From CAYRVX01 sp964642165 (GTDB taxonomy: Bacteria > Planctomycetota > Phycisphaerae > SM23-33), in the NCBI GenBank assembly GCA_964642165.1, contig CAZXOC010000049.1, positions 1-32,982 on the forward strand: a DNA stretch of 32,982 nt. The letters run 5' to 3'. Positions within the stretch are counted from its first letter, which is position 1, and every line of letters begins with the position of its first letter. Made by a program: the position numbers and the translations under genes. Of the stretch, positions 24,531 through 31,879 are shown one piece after another. The notes below the pieces were generated by a model. The model was given only the letters and a program-made list of their open reading frames with translations, searched no databases and had not been told where the DNA came from.

Positions 24531-24536
24531 GGAGTA

Positions 24537-24752
24537 GTCCGGGCAGATCGGAGTGGCTCGGCTGGGCCGCAAGGTCCCCCGCTATCGGGTCACCACTCCT
24601 TCGCCGGAAGACGGCTGACGTGTTCTTGAGACCGTGACCGACTGCGGCATCCAGCGGTGATCGCCGGCGTTCCAAGGCGCCGAGAAGCGATAACTTCATG
24701 TAGAACCGGGCCTTTCTGCACCTACGCGGACTGACCGGAGAAAGGAGCAGCC
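24537..24752 (+). promoter_or_regulatory. structured 5' leader of the tssB operon (riboswitch-like branched fold)
   Basis: An outer helix GGAGTGG (24550-24556) / CCACTCC (24593-24599) encloses two hairpins. One is GGGCC-GCAA-GG(T)CCC with a GNRA loop (24564-24578). The other is CCCG-CTAT-CGGG (24578-24589), sharing one C with the first. A second element pairs ATCGC (24660-24664) with GCGAT (24687-24691) around CGGCG/CGCCG (24665-24669 and 24678-24682). AAAGGAG then leads to the tssB ATG. No known riboswitch class was recognised. The ligand or regulator is unknown. Confidence 0.4.
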
Positions 24753-25298
24753 ATGGCGAAGAAGGAGAGCAGCCAGAAGTTCATTGCCCGGAACCGGGCC
24801 CCGCGCGTCCAGGTGGAGTACGACCTGGAGTTGTACGGCGCGGAGAAGATGATCAACCTGCCATTCGTGATGGGCGTGATGGCGGACCTGTCGGGCAAGC
24901 CGGCGGAATCGCTGGGGGCCGTGGGGGATCGGAAGTTGCTGGAGATCGACGTGGACAACTTCGACGACCGGCTGAAGTCCATGAAGCCGCGGACGGCCTT
25001 CCACGTGCCCAACACCCTCACCGGCGAAGGCAACATTTCCGTGGACCTGACCTTCGAGAGCATGGACGACTTCTCGCCGGCGGCGGTGGCCCGGAAGGTC
25101 GAGCCGCTGAACAAGCTCCTGGCCGCCCGCACGCAGTTGTCCAACCTCATGGGGTACATGGACGGCAAGAGCGGGGCGGAGGAGCTGATCGGCAAGCTCC
25201 TGAAGGACCCGGCGCTGCTCCAGGCGCTGGGCTCGACGCCGAAGCAGGAAGAGCCAGCGGCCGAGGGCGACAGCGAGGAGGAGAAGAGCGATGGCTGA
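24753..25298 (+). CDS. tssB: type VI secretion sheath small subunit TssB (VipA)
   Basis: A 181-aa sheath subunit that assembles with TssC into the contractile tail around the Hcp tube. Family landmarks are KFIARNRAPRVQVEYDLELY at the N-terminus, LPFVMGVMADLSGKP, KLLEIDVDNFDDRLKSM (the FxxVDxDNFDxxL block) and a TFESMDDFSP segment, followed by VEPLNKLLAARTQLSNL. The last ~20 residues are acidic and divergent. The start ATG 24753 has a clear AAAGGAG. The stop overlaps the tssC start by 8 nt (ATGGCTGA), which fits coupled synthesis of two subunits needed in equal number. Transcription is from the promoter at 24501-24530. Confidence 0.97.
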   Translation: MAKKESSQKFIARNRAPRVQVEYDLELYGAEKMINLPFVMGVMADLSGKPAESLGAVGDRKLLEIDVDNFDDRLKSMKPRTAFHVPNTLTGEGNISVDLTFESMDDFSPAAVARKVEPLNKLLAARTQLSNLMGYMDGKSGAEELIGKLLKDPALLQALGSTPKQEEPAAEGDSEEEKSDG

Positions 25299-26799
25299 AC
25301 CCAATCCCGAAGCACAGGAAGCTCAGGCACAGGAGCAGGTCGCCGAGACGACCGAGATGGGCGATTTCCAGACCCTGCTGAGCAAGGAGTTCAAGCCCAA
25401 GACCGACAAGGCCAAGGAGGCGATCGGCGAGGCGGTCCAGACGCTCGCCCAGCAGGCGCTCGAGGGGGCCTCGCTGATCTCCGACGACGCCGTTCGGACG
25501 ATCGAGTCGATGATCGCCGAGATCGACCGGAAGCTCTCGGAGCAGCTCAACCTCATTCTCCACTGCGACGAGTTCCGGAAGCTGGAGGGCACCTGGCGCG
25601 GGCTGCACTACCTGGTCAACAACACGGAGACCGACGAGACGCTGAAGATCCGCGTCCTGAACGTTACGAAGAAGGACGTGGCGCGGACGCTGCGGAAGTT
25701 CAAGGGCACGGCCTGGGACCAGAGCCCGCTGTTCAAGAGGCTCTACGAGGACGAGTACGGCACGCCGGGCGGCGAGCCCTACGGGTGCATCCTGGCCGAC
25801 TACGAGTTCGACCACACGCCGCCGGACGTGGAGATCCTCCAGGGCATGGGCCAGATCGCCGCGGCCGCCCACGCGCCGTTCATCGCCGGCTCCAGCCCCG
25901 CCGTCATGAACATGGAGAGCTGGCAGGAGCTGATGGACCCGCGCGACCTGACCAAGATCTTCCAGACGCCGGAGTACGCTCCGTGGCGCAGCCTGCGGGA
26001 CTCCGAGGACTCCCGCTACGTCACGCTGGCGATGCCGCGGTTCCTCTCCCGCCTGCCCTACGGCGCCAAGACCAACCCGGTGGACGAGTTCGAGTTCGAG
26101 GAGGACACCGAGAGCGCCGACCACAGCAAGTACGTCTGGTCGAACTCCGCCTTCGCCATGGGCGTGAACGTCAACCGGGCGTTCAAGCTCTTCGGGTGGT
26201 GCTCGCGGATCCGCGGCGTCGAGAGCGGCGGCATGGTCGAGGGGCTGCCCTGCCACACCTTCCCCACCGATGACGGCGGCGTGGACATGAAGTGCCCCAC
26301 CGAGATCGCCATCACCGACCGCCGCGAGGCGGAACTCGCCAAGAACGGGTTCATGCCGCTCTCGCACTGGAAGAACACCGACTACGCCGTCTTCATCGGC
26401 GGCCAGACCCTCCATAAACCCGCCGAGTACGACGACCCCGACGCGACGGCCAACGACAACCTGGGCAGCCGCCTGCCGTACATCTTTGCCACCTGCCGCT
26501 TCGCGCACTACCTCAAGTGCATCGTCCGCGACAAGATCGGGTCCTTCAAGGAGCGGGAGGACATGGAGAAGTACCTCAACAACTGGATCATGAACTACGT
26601 CGAGCCCGATCCGGGCAACGCCACGGAGGAGGCCAAGGCCCGCCGGCCCCTGGCCGCGGCGGAAGTCGTCGTCAGCAGCGTCGAGGGCAACCCGGGGTAC
26701 TACGCGGCGAAGTTCTTCCTCCGCCCGCATTACCAGCTCGAGGGCCTGACCGCGTCGCTGCGGCTGGTCAGCAAGCTGCCGTCCGCGAAGGGAGAATGA
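25291..26799 (+). CDS. tssC: type VI secretion sheath large subunit TssC (VipB)
   Basis: A 502-aa large sheath subunit, normal length for the family. The N-terminal ~50 residues hold the helix (DFQTLLSKEF) that in other systems is recognised by the ClpV N-domain for disassembly. Core blocks include LHCDEFRKLEGTWRGLHYLV, ILADYEFDHTPPDVEILQGM, HAPFIAGSSPAVMNMESW, SRYVTLAMPRFLSRLPYG, and NSAFAMGVNVNRAF. The end has VVVSSVEGNPGYYAAKFFLR and LRLVSKLPS, as usual. The start overlaps tssB by 8 nt with GGAG upstream. The mRNA continues to hcp after 133 nt that contain a strong hairpin. Confidence 0.98.
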   Translation: MAEPNPEAQEAQAQEQVAETTEMGDFQTLLSKEFKPKTDKAKEAIGEAVQTLAQQALEGASLISDDAVRTIESMIAEIDRKLSEQLNLILHCDEFRKLEGTWRGLHYLVNNTETDETLKIRVLNVTKKDVARTLRKFKGTAWDQSPLFKRLYEDEYGTPGGEPYGCILADYEFDHTPPDVEILQGMGQIAAAAHAPFIAGSSPAVMNMESWQELMDPRDLTKIFQTPEYAPWRSLRDSEDSRYVTLAMPRFLSRLPYGAKTNPVDEFEFEEDTESADHSKYVWSNSAFAMGVNVNRAFKLFGWCSRIRGVESGGMVEGLPCHTFPTDDGGVDMKCPTEIAITDRREAELAKNGFMPLSHWKNTDYAVFIGGQTLHKPAEYDDPDATANDNLGSRLPYIFATCRFAHYLKCIVRDKIGSFKEREDMEKYLNNWIMNYVEPDPGNATEEAKARRPLAAAEVVVSSVEGNPGYYAAKFFLRPHYQLEGLTASLRLVSKLPSAKGE

Positions 26800-26832
26800 T
26801 CGCGCCAGGCAGGCGAGAGACATGAGGACGAT

Positions 26833-26852
26833 CCCGCGCCGCCCGGCGCGGG
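26833..26852 (+). promoter_or_regulatory. intercistronic hairpin between tssC and hcp
   Basis: CCCGCGCC-GCCC-GGCGCGGG is a perfect 8-bp stem with a 4-nt loop, 34 nt after tssC, without a following T-run. It is placed where a processing or stability element could separate hcp mRNA from the tssBC message. No promoter for hcp is clear in the 133-nt spacer. Confidence 0.35.
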
Positions 26853-26932
26853 GAGGCGAAGGGCCTTTGCGGAGAGGGTCCGGTCGGACGTGCGTGGATG
26901 GCTGAACGGCACACAGGAAAAGGAGAGCGCGA

Positions 26933-27433
26933 ATGAGCTTCGACATGTTCATCGAAATCGAAGGGATCCAGGGCGACAGCACCGACGACGTCCACGAGAA
27001 GTGGATCGAGGTCAGCTCGTACAGCCACCGGGTCTCGCAGCCGGTCGGCGGGGCGATCAGCGCCCAGGGCGTGCACACGGGCGGCCGGGCCGACCACGCC
27101 GACTTCAGCGTGGTGAAGCGCCTCGACAGCGCCTCGCCGATCCTGGCGCTGTACTGCTGCACGGGGCGGCACGTTCCGAACGTGCGGTTCGAGCTGTGCC
27201 GCGCGATGGGCGACAAGACGGTGTTCATGGTCTACACGTTCAAGGACGTGATCGTCGCGTCGGTCTCTCCGGCGGGTTCGGCGGACACGGAAGACCCGCT
27301 GCCGATGGAAGAGATCACGCTGCGGTACGGGCAGATCAACTGGGAGTACACGCCGACGGACATCACCGGCGGCGGCAAGAAGGGCGCTGCGGTCCAGGCC
27401 GGCTGGAGCACCCTCATGAACAAGGCCATGTAG
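26933..27433 (+). CDS. hcp: type VI secretion tube protein Hcp (TssD)
   Basis: A 166-aa Hcp that stacks as hexameric rings to form the inner tube and is secreted. Family marks are SFDMFIEIEGIQGDS at the N-terminus, KWIEVSSYSHRVSQPV, DFSVVKRLDSASPILALYCC, a VFMVYTFKDVIVASVSPAGS segment and the EEITLRYGQINWEYTP end. A CCTG pair in the middle is unremarkable. The start ATG 26933 has AGGAG at 7 nt. A near-perfect intrinsic terminator lies 20 nt after the stop. Hcp would therefore be the last fully transcribed gene of the tssB-tssC-hcp unit, consistent with the large amounts of Hcp a T6SS needs. Confidence 0.97.
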   Translation: MSFDMFIEIEGIQGDSTDDVHEKWIEVSSYSHRVSQPVGGAISAQGVHTGGRADHADFSVVKRLDSASPILALYCCTGRHVPNVRFELCRAMGDKTVFMVYTFKDVIVASVSPAGSADTEDPLPMEEITLRYGQINWEYTPTDITGGGKKGAAVQAGWSTLMNKAM

Positions 27434-27453
27434 CGGCGACGGCCCGAGCACAT

Positions 27454-27491
27454 GGGACGGGCCCGCCTCGGGTCCGTCCCGTGTTTTGTTC
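27454..27491 (+). terminator. intrinsic terminator directly after hcp
   Basis: GGGACGGGCCCG (27454-27465), loop CCT, then CGGGTCCGTCCC (27469-27480) form a 12-bp stem with one G-T wobble. GTGTTTTGTTC follows as a T-rich tract. It sits inside the T6SS cluster, between hcp and tagJ, so later genes depend on read-through or an unseen promoter. Confidence 0.85.
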
Positions 27492-27548
27492 CCTGGTTCC
27501 TTGGATACGGCCGCGCGCCCAGAGCCGCGCCCGCACGGAGTGCTTGCG

Positions 27549-28424
27549 ATGCAAGAAGCCGAAGAATTCCTGCGCGAAGGGCACCTGGCCGAGTCGCTGG
27601 CCAAGCTCCAGGACCAGGTTCGCCAGGACCCCGCGCGGGCCGAGCTCCGCGTGTTCCTCTTCCAGTTGCTTTCCGTCGCCGGCGAGTGGAAGCGGGCCCT
27701 GACGCAGTTGAACGTGGCGGCGGAGATGGACGGCGAGAAGCTCCTGCTGGCGGAGATCTGCCGCCCGGCGCTCCAGGCCGAGGCCCTGCGGACCGCCATC
27801 TTCCAGGGCGCCAAGTCGCCGCTGGTCTTCGGCGAGCCGGAAGAGTGGGTCGGATGGCTCCTCCGCGCCAACCAGCTCCTCGCCCAGGGCGAAAACGCCG
27901 CCGCGCGGGAGCTCCGCGACCGGGCGCTGGCGCAGGCCCCCGCCATCGCCGGCACGATCAACGGCGAGGCGTTCGAGTGGATCATGGATGCCGACACGCG
28001 TCTCGGCCCGGTGCTCGAGGCCGTCGTGGAAGGCAAGTACTTCTGGGTGCCGATGACCCGCATCCGCGCCGTCCGCATCGAGGAGCCCCAGGCCCTTCGG
28101 CACATGGTCTGGGCCGAAGCACAGTTCACCTGGGCCAATGGCGGACAGGCGCCCGGACTCATCCCCACCCGCTACGTTGGCAGCGAAAGCAGCGACGACG
28201 AGCAGATCCGTCTCGGCCGGCGGACCGATTGGCAGGAGCGCGAAGGCCAGCACTGGCTGGGGCTCGGGCAGCGGACGCTCGCCACCGACGGCGAGCGGTA
28301 CTACCCGTTGCTGGAGGTGCGAGACATCGTGCTGCACGCCGAGGCCGCCGAACCGACCCAGGCGCCCCAGGCCGACGCGGCACGGGCAGAGCCCGCCGGG
28401 ACGGAGGAGTCGCCGGATGGCTGA
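27549..28424 (+). CDS. tagJ: type VI secretion accessory protein TagJ (ImpE/SciE family)
   Basis: A 291-aa ImpE-family protein. The N-terminal half has TPR-like helices (AEEFLREGHLAESLAKLQDQ, then RVFLFQLLSVAGEWKRALTQ and AAEMDGEKLLLAEICRPALQ). The C-terminal half carries FEWIMDADTRLGPVLEAVVE, GKYFWVPMTRIRAVRIEEP and TRYVGSE, all typical. In Pseudomonas TagJ binds the TssB N-terminus and ClpV and may tune sheath disassembly. Its presence with hcp and tssE fits an H1-type cluster order. ATG 27549 has GGAG 8 nt upstream; an open frame back to 27486 overlaps the terminator region and is rejected. The stop overlaps tssE by 8 nt (ATGGCTGA). Confidence 0.92.
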   Translation: MQEAEEFLREGHLAESLAKLQDQVRQDPARAELRVFLFQLLSVAGEWKRALTQLNVAAEMDGEKLLLAEICRPALQAEALRTAIFQGAKSPLVFGEPEEWVGWLLRANQLLAQGENAAARELRDRALAQAPAIAGTINGEAFEWIMDADTRLGPVLEAVVEGKYFWVPMTRIRAVRIEEPQALRHMVWAEAQFTWANGGQAPGLIPTRYVGSESSDDEQIRLGRRTDWQEREGQHWLGLGQRTLATDGERYYPLLEVRDIVLHAEAAEPTQAPQADAARAEPAGTEESPDG

Positions 28425-28923
28425 ACTGACGACGAGAGACCGCCTCCAGCCGTGTCTCCTCGACCGGCTCACCGACGAGCACCCCGAATCGGTCGGGGAA
28501 AGCCGCGACCAGCGGATCGTCTCGCTGCGCCGCTACCGCATGGCCGTGCTCCGCGACCTCGACTGGCTGCTCAACACCGGGGCACACGGCTCGACGGAGG
28601 ACCTCTCGCAGTTCGGCTACGTCGCGAAGTCGGTGCTCAACTACGGCATTCCGGACCTGTGCGGCCTGACGGCGTCGGGGCTGAAGCCCGAGGAGTTCGA
28701 GCGCCAGCTGCTCGAGGCGATCCGCCACTTCGAGCCGCGGATCCTCCCCGGGTCGCTGTCGATCGAGGTGCAGGCCGGCTACGGGCGGACCGACCACAAC
28801 GCCCTGACGTTCGAGATTCGCGGCGACCTGTGGGCCCAGCCCACGCCGGACCCGCTGTACGTTCGCACCGAGGTCGATCTGGAAACGGGCCAGTGCGCGG
28901 TGAAGGACCGGCCCGATGGATAG
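28417..28923 (+). CDS. tssE: type VI secretion baseplate wedge protein TssE (gp25-like)
   Basis: A 168-aa homologue of phage T4 gp25, the baseplate protein from which sheath polymerisation starts. The gp25-like domain shows LDWLLNTGAHGS, QFGYVAKSVLNYGIPDLCGL, and FERQLLEAIRHFEPRI, then PGSLSIEV and LTFEIRGDLWA. The N-terminal LQPCLLDRLTDEHP is the usual TssE entry. ATG 28417 is preceded by GGAGG at 9 nt. It overlaps tagJ by 8 nt upstream and tssF by 8 nt downstream (ATGGATAG), so the three are translationally coupled. Confidence 0.95.
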   Translation: MAELTTRDRLQPCLLDRLTDEHPESVGESRDQRIVSLRRYRMAVLRDLDWLLNTGAHGSTEDLSQFGYVAKSVLNYGIPDLCGLTASGLKPEEFERQLLEAIRHFEPRILPGSLSIEVQAGYGRTDHNALTFEIRGDLWAQPTPDPLYVRTEVDLETGQCAVKDRPDG

Positions 28924-30790
28924 GCGCCTCCTGAGGTACTACAACCGCGAGCTCCAGCACGTGCAGGAGATGGGGGCGGAGTTCGCCCGGGAGTTCCCGA
29001 AAATCGCCGGGCGGCTGGGCATGGAGGGGCTCGCCTGTGCCGACCCGTACGTCGAGCGCCTGCTGGAGGGGTTCGCGTTCCTGGCCGCCCGGGTGCACCT
29101 GAAGCTCGATGCCGAGTTCCCGCGCTTCACGCAGTCCATCCTGGACACGATCTACCCGCACTACCTCACCCCCACCCCCTCGATGGGCGTGGTGCAGTTC
29201 CAGCCGGACCTGACCGAGGGCGCCCTGGCCGAGGGCCTCGTCCTGCCGCGGGGCACGGCGCTGCGGAGCCAGCTCGGCCGGGGCGAGCAGACGGCCTGCG
29301 AGTACCGGACGGCCCACGACGTGACGCTCCTGCCGATCCAGGTCGTCGAGGCCGAGTACTACACCCGCGAGCTGGCCTCGCTGGAGGTGCCCAAGTACAT
29401 CGAGGCGAAGGCGGGGGTGCGGATCCGGATCGAGTGCACGGCGGGACTGACGCTGGGGGAGGTGAACCTGGCCAAGCTCGTGCTGTTCCTGGGCGGCGCC
29501 GAGCAGACGGCCGTACGCCTCTACGAGCAGTTCTTCGCCCACACGGTCGGCGTCGTGGCGCAGTCGGTCCTGCGCCCGGTCCAGTGGCAGCGGACGCTGC
29601 CGGCGACGGGCGTCCGGCGCGTCGGCTACGGCAACGACGAGGCCCTGCTGCCCTACGACGCGCGGAGCTTCCACGGCTACCGGCTGCTGCACGAGTACTT
29701 CGTCTTCCCGGAACGCTTCCTTTTCGTCGGCATCGACGGGCTCGACGAGGTCGCCCGCCAGCGCGAAGAGACCGTCATGGACGTCATCATCCTGCTGGAC
29801 GAGCCGGACCTGGAGCTCCAGGGGATGGTGGACACGTCGAGCTTCCGGCTGTTCTGCTCGCCGGCGATCAATCTGTTCCCGAAGCGAGCCGACCGGATCC
29901 ACCTTTCGGATCGGTTCTCGGAATTCCACGTGGTGCCGGACCGCACGCGCCCGCTGGACTTCGAGATCTACAAGGTGTTGGACGTGGAGGGCTTCGGCGC
30001 GCGCGCGGACGAGACCATGGCCTTCCGGCCGTTCTATTCCGCCACGGACCTGGCCGCGGACGGCGGCGGCGGCGGCGCGTACTTCACGGTGCAGCGGCTG
30101 CCCCGGACGGCTTCGCAGCGGGAGCGGCAGTTCGGGCGGCGCTCCAGCTATGCCGGCAGCGAGGTGTTCCTCTCGCTGGTGGATGCCCACGCGGCCCCGT
30201 ACGGCTCGGACCTGCGCCAACTGGGCGTGGAGACGTTGTGCACGAACCGCGACCTGCCGCTTCACATGGCCGTGGGGCGCGGCAAGACGGACTTCACGAT
30301 GGAGGTCAGCGCCCCGGTGGAAGAGACCCGCTGCATTGCGGGCCCGACCCCGCCGCGACCGTCCCACATCGAGGGCGAGATCGCCTGGCGGGCCGTCAGC
30401 CACCTCGCCCTGAACTACCTCTCGCTGGTCGACGGCGAGCAGCGCGAGGGCGCCGCGGCCCTGCGGGACCTGCTGCGCCTCTACGGCGACGCCAGCGACC
30501 CCGCCGTCCGGAAGCAGATCGACGGCGTCAAGTCGGTGACGTACCGCCCGGTCACCCGGCGCGTGGCCTTGGCGGGTCCCATCGCCTTCGCCCGCGGCCT
30601 GGAGATCACCGTCACGCTGGACGAGGAGGCCTTCGAGGGCGGCAGCGCCTTCCTGCTCGGCGCGGTCCTGGAGCGCTTCTTCGCCAAGTACGTCTCCATC
30701 AACTCCTTCACCGAGACCGTCGTTCGCACCGTGGACCGCGGCGAGATCATGCGATGGCAAGCCCGGGTCGGACAGAGGCACATTCTGTAG
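28916..30790 (+). CDS. tssF: type VI secretion baseplate protein TssF
   Basis: A 624-aa TssF, full length. The N-terminus is the family hallmark: LLRYYNRELQHVQEMGAEFA, FPKIAGRLGMEGLACADPYV, ERLLEGFAFLAARVHLKLD, FPRFTQSILDTIYPHYL. Mid-protein blocks LFCSPAINLFPKRADRI and VVPDRTRPLDFEIYKV, and the C-terminal FVR/FLLGAVLERFFAKYVSIN-like stretch, are also typical. TssF pairs with TssG (2:1) in the wedge that surrounds the spike. It starts 8 nt inside tssE and ends 37 nt inside tssG. A glycine run at 30061-30078 codes a short flexible loop. Confidence 0.96.
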   Translation: MDRRLLRYYNRELQHVQEMGAEFAREFPKIAGRLGMEGLACADPYVERLLEGFAFLAARVHLKLDAEFPRFTQSILDTIYPHYLTPTPSMGVVQFQPDLTEGALAEGLVLPRGTALRSQLGRGEQTACEYRTAHDVTLLPIQVVEAEYYTRELASLEVPKYIEAKAGVRIRIECTAGLTLGEVNLAKLVLFLGGAEQTAVRLYEQFFAHTVGVVAQSVLRPVQWQRTLPATGVRRVGYGNDEALLPYDARSFHGYRLLHEYFVFPERFLFVGIDGLDEVARQREETVMDVIILLDEPDLELQGMVDTSSFRLFCSPAINLFPKRADRIHLSDRFSEFHVVPDRTRPLDFEIYKVLDVEGFGARADETMAFRPFYSATDLAADGGGGGAYFTVQRLPRTASQRERQFGRRSSYAGSEVFLSLVDAHAAPYGSDLRQLGVETLCTNRDLPLHMAVGRGKTDFTMEVSAPVEETRCIAGPTPPRPSHIEGEIAWRAVSHLALNYLSLVDGEQREGAAALRDLLRLYGDASDPAVRKQIDGVKSVTYRPVTRRVALAGPIAFARGLEITVTLDEEAFEGGSAFLLGAVLERFFAKYVSINSFTETVVRTVDRGEIMRWQARVGQRHIL

Positions 30791-31788
30791 AGCTCGCGCG
30801 GCGGCTGGAGGAGGCGCCGCACCAGTTCGACTTCTTCCAGGCCGTCCGACGCCTGGAGAACCTCCACCCGGACCGCCCGCGCGCCGGCCAGTCCCGACGC
30901 CCCGCCGAGGACCCCGTGCGCTTCTGCGAGGAGGTGTCGCTGGCGTTCGCGCCGCGGACGATATCGGCCTATCGGCGGGAGGTGGGCACCCGCGCGCCGC
31001 GGATGTACGTGAGCTTCCTGGGGCTGCTCGGGCCGAACGGGCCGATGCCGCTGCACCTGACGCAGTACGTCCGCGACCGCGAGCGCAATCACGGCGACCG
31101 CGCCCTGGCGCGGTTCCTCGACGTCTTCCACCACCGCATGATCTCCTTCTTCTACCGCGCGTGGGCGACGAACCAGCAGGCGGTGCAGTTCGAGCGCGGC
31201 GAGGACGACCACTTCGCCCGGTACGTCGGCAGCATGTTCGGCATCGGCATGGCGAGCCTCCGCCGCCGCGACGCCGTGCCCGACGTGGGCAAGCTGCACT
31301 ACTCCGGGCACCTGGTCTGCCAGACGCGTCACCCCGAGGGCCTGCGCCAGCTCCTCCAGGACTACTACGGCATCCGCGTGGAGATCGCGGAGTTCATCGG
31401 GCAGTGGCTGGACGTGCCCCGGGACTGCTGCTGCCGGCTGGGCGAATCGCCCCAGACCGGCTCGCTCGGCTGGACCGCCATCGTCGGGGCACGCGTCTGG
31501 GAGTGCCAGCAGCGCTTCCGCCTGCGGTTCGGGCCGATGCACTTCGACGAGTACGAGCGCCTGCTGCCCGGCGGCCAGAGCCTCCGCCGCCTCATCGCCT
31601 GGGTCAAGAACTACCTCGTCGACCAGTTGCAGTGGGAGGTGCAACTGGTCCTGAGAAAAGACGAAGTGCCTCCCCTGAAGATGGGAACGGTCGGGCGCCT
31701 GGGCTGGACGACCTGGCTGACGAGCAGGCCCCTCGACCACGATGCCGACGACCTGGTCCTTCAGCCCCAGCAGGCCGAGGGACTCTAG
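30754..31788 (+). CDS. tssG: type VI secretion baseplate protein TssG
   Basis: A 344-aa TssG. Family blocks are ELARRLEEAPHQFDFFQAVR at the N-terminus, then RLEN. RMYVSFLGLLGPNGPMPLHL follows, then FLDVFHHRMISFFYRAW, MFGIGMASLRRRD and HYSGHLVCQTRHPEGLRQLL. The C-terminal half has LGWTAIVGARVWECQQRFRL, and FDEYERLLPGGQSLRRL. It forms the wedge with TssF and TssE. The start ATG 30754 lies within tssF with only a weak Shine-Dalgarno, so coupling from tssF is likely; the frame is open far upstream but only as a shadow of tssF. A 91-nt gap with a hairpin separates it from tssH. Confidence 0.95.
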   Translation: MASPGRTEAHSVELARRLEEAPHQFDFFQAVRRLENLHPDRPRAGQSRRPAEDPVRFCEEVSLAFAPRTISAYRREVGTRAPRMYVSFLGLLGPNGPMPLHLTQYVRDRERNHGDRALARFLDVFHHRMISFFYRAWATNQQAVQFERGEDDHFARYVGSMFGIGMASLRRRDAVPDVGKLHYSGHLVCQTRHPEGLRQLLQDYYGIRVEIAEFIGQWLDVPRDCCCRLGESPQTGSLGWTAIVGARVWECQQRFRLRFGPMHFDEYERLLPGGQSLRRLIAWVKNYLVDQLQWEVQLVLRKDEVPPLKMGTVGRLGWTTWLTSRPLDHDADDLVLQPQQAEGL

Positions 31789-31813
31789 GGCGGGGAGTCA
31801 GCCGCGAGGGGGC

Positions 31814-31832
31814 GTCGCGTCCGGATCGCGAC
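31814..31832 (+). promoter_or_regulatory. small hairpin between tssG and tssH
   Basis: GTCGCG (31814-31819) and CGCGAC (31827-31832) pair around a 7-nt loop. No T-run follows. Weak evidence for an attenuating or processing element. Confidence 0.2.
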
Positions 31833-31879
31833 CGGCGCCCGGCGGAAACAGGAAGTACCCGCGCAACAAGGAGCGCAAC

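Larger units (their letters stand above)
24318..24752. other. 435-bp tssA-tssB intergenic region
   Basis: No gene is seen. It contains a strong hairpin just after tssA (24382-24408), a direct repeat AAGTGGCTTGC / AAGTTGCTTGC (24434-24444 and 24452-24462, 18 bp apart), the 12-mer shared with the tpsB region (24450-24461), a strong promoter (24501-24530) and a structured ~215-nt leader. Confidence 0.7.
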
